Assembly: GCA_018060625.1 (NCBI GenBank)
Contig: JAGOVS010000001.1
Span: forward strand, 1-64,000
Source: Bacteriovorax sp.
GTDB taxonomy: Bacteria; Bdellovibrionota; Bacteriovoracia; Bacteriovoracales; Bacteriovoracaceae
Length of the DNA: 64,000 nucleotides
Direction of reading: 5' to 3'
Numbering within the stretch: the stretch's first letter is position 1; each line of letters opens with the position of its first letter. Below are positions 63,709-64,000 of the stretch, in pieces. Below the pieces are notes generated by a model, which saw only the letters and a list, made by a program, of their open reading frames with translations, did no database searches and was not told the DNA's origin. A program made the position numbers and the translations under genes.

Positions 63709-64000
63709 CTAAGAGGCCATGAGATAGTCTATATAAATTTCTAAAATCTTTCCTTCGACTTTGTTTTTTTCTAAAAAGTCATTTATTTCTAATTTTAATT
63801 TATCCTTTATAATCATTCGTCCCTCTTCTTCTACTGGAAGTTGAGGGATGATTGGTTCTACGTTGGTAGAGATATGATCCTTTAATTCGACTTGATGATC
63901 CTGAAGATAAAGAATCACATTGCGATTAGTGGCCAATACGGAAAAATCGATTGAAACTTGTCTATTTCGGTGAGTATCTTCCAAGAAAAGTTGCAAATTG
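63709..64000 (-). CDS. C-terminal part of a probable FliL-like flagellar protein (cut by window end)
   Basis: 97 codons seen, open to the right edge; a TTG at 63996 is not a convincing start. The pattern (strand DFSVLATN, then a VELKDHISTNVEPIIPQL segment, a KLKLEINDFL helix and a final KILEIYIDYLMAS strand) resembles the C-terminal domain of FliL, which supports the flagellar stator. Identification is by pattern only. Confidence 0.5.
   Translation of the reverse strand, partial: NLQLFLEDTHRNRQVSIDFSVLATNRNVILYLQDHQVELKDHISTNVEPIIPQLPVEEEGRMIIKDKLKLEINDFLEKNKVEGKILEIYIDYLMAS

Overview
The window looks like chromosome from an AT-rich Gram-negative bacterium, most plausibly a Bdellovibrio-like predator of the Bacteriovorax/Peredibacter group (Bdellovibrionota). 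The reasons are low GC, many lipoproteins and secreted proteins of unknown function, outer-membrane barrels, an RND/TolC system, and a complete 2-aminoethylphosphonate operon. The last point matters because, as I recall, Bdellovibrio/Bacteriovorax stolpii carries sphingophosphonolipids. This placement is inference from gene content; there is no rRNA or other marker in the window. I saw no tRNA, rRNA, CRISPR array or insertion sequence.

Layout. 0-11.9 kb: the end of an unknown gene, a large lipoprotein with an HExxH zinc-protease motif, a DEAD-box RNA helicase, a MurG-like glycosyltransferase, a CBS-pair protein and an OmpR-type response regulator with a good sigma-70 promoter, a chalcone-isomerase-like secreted protein, TypA/BipA, an ABC-F ATPase and a DUF2141 protein. 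12.0-19.8 kb: a tightly coupled phosphonate operon. 19.7-20.8 kb: an L,D-transpeptidase and a small unknown protein. 21.0-33.2 kb: a two-gene NRPS-PKS assembly line. 33.2-36.7 kb: a mirrored pair of FixH/YtkA-like plus beta-barrel modules with a thioredoxin-like protein. 36.7-39.8 kb: methionine salvage (mtnB-mtnD-mtnC, and divergently a methionine-type aminotransferase). 39.8-47.4 kb: a histidine kinase, a small secreted protein, an RND pump with TolC and a TetR regulator but no adaptor, and HemJ. 47.5-55.3 kb: a histidine phosphatase and several secreted proteins of unknown function, including a 1527-residue repeat protein. 55.4-59 kb: an ORF6N-domain protein and two lipoproteins. 59-64 kb: FKBP, an epimerase-like protein with a PlsC-like acyltransferase, a small coiled-coil-like protein, the EngB GTPase, a sigma-54 activator and the end of a FliL-like gene.

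How the genes work together. In the phosphonate operon PEP mutase makes phosphonopyruvate, Ppd decarboxylates it to phosphonoacetaldehyde, and the transaminase makes 2-aminoethylphosphonate (AEP). A cytidylyltransferase (one free-standing, one fused to the mutase) would give CMP-AEP, and the CDP-alcohol phosphatidyltransferase would place the head group on a lipid alcohol. A TauD-type Fe(II)/2-oxoglutarate oxygenase at the front is a natural candidate for making 1-hydroxy-AEP. The assembly line reads A-PCP-KS-AT-ACP-aminotransferase, then C-PCP-C-A-PCP-TE. It resembles the front of iturin/mycosubtilin-type synthetases, but the first condensation module has no adenylation domain. These two loci are the most interesting parts of the window.
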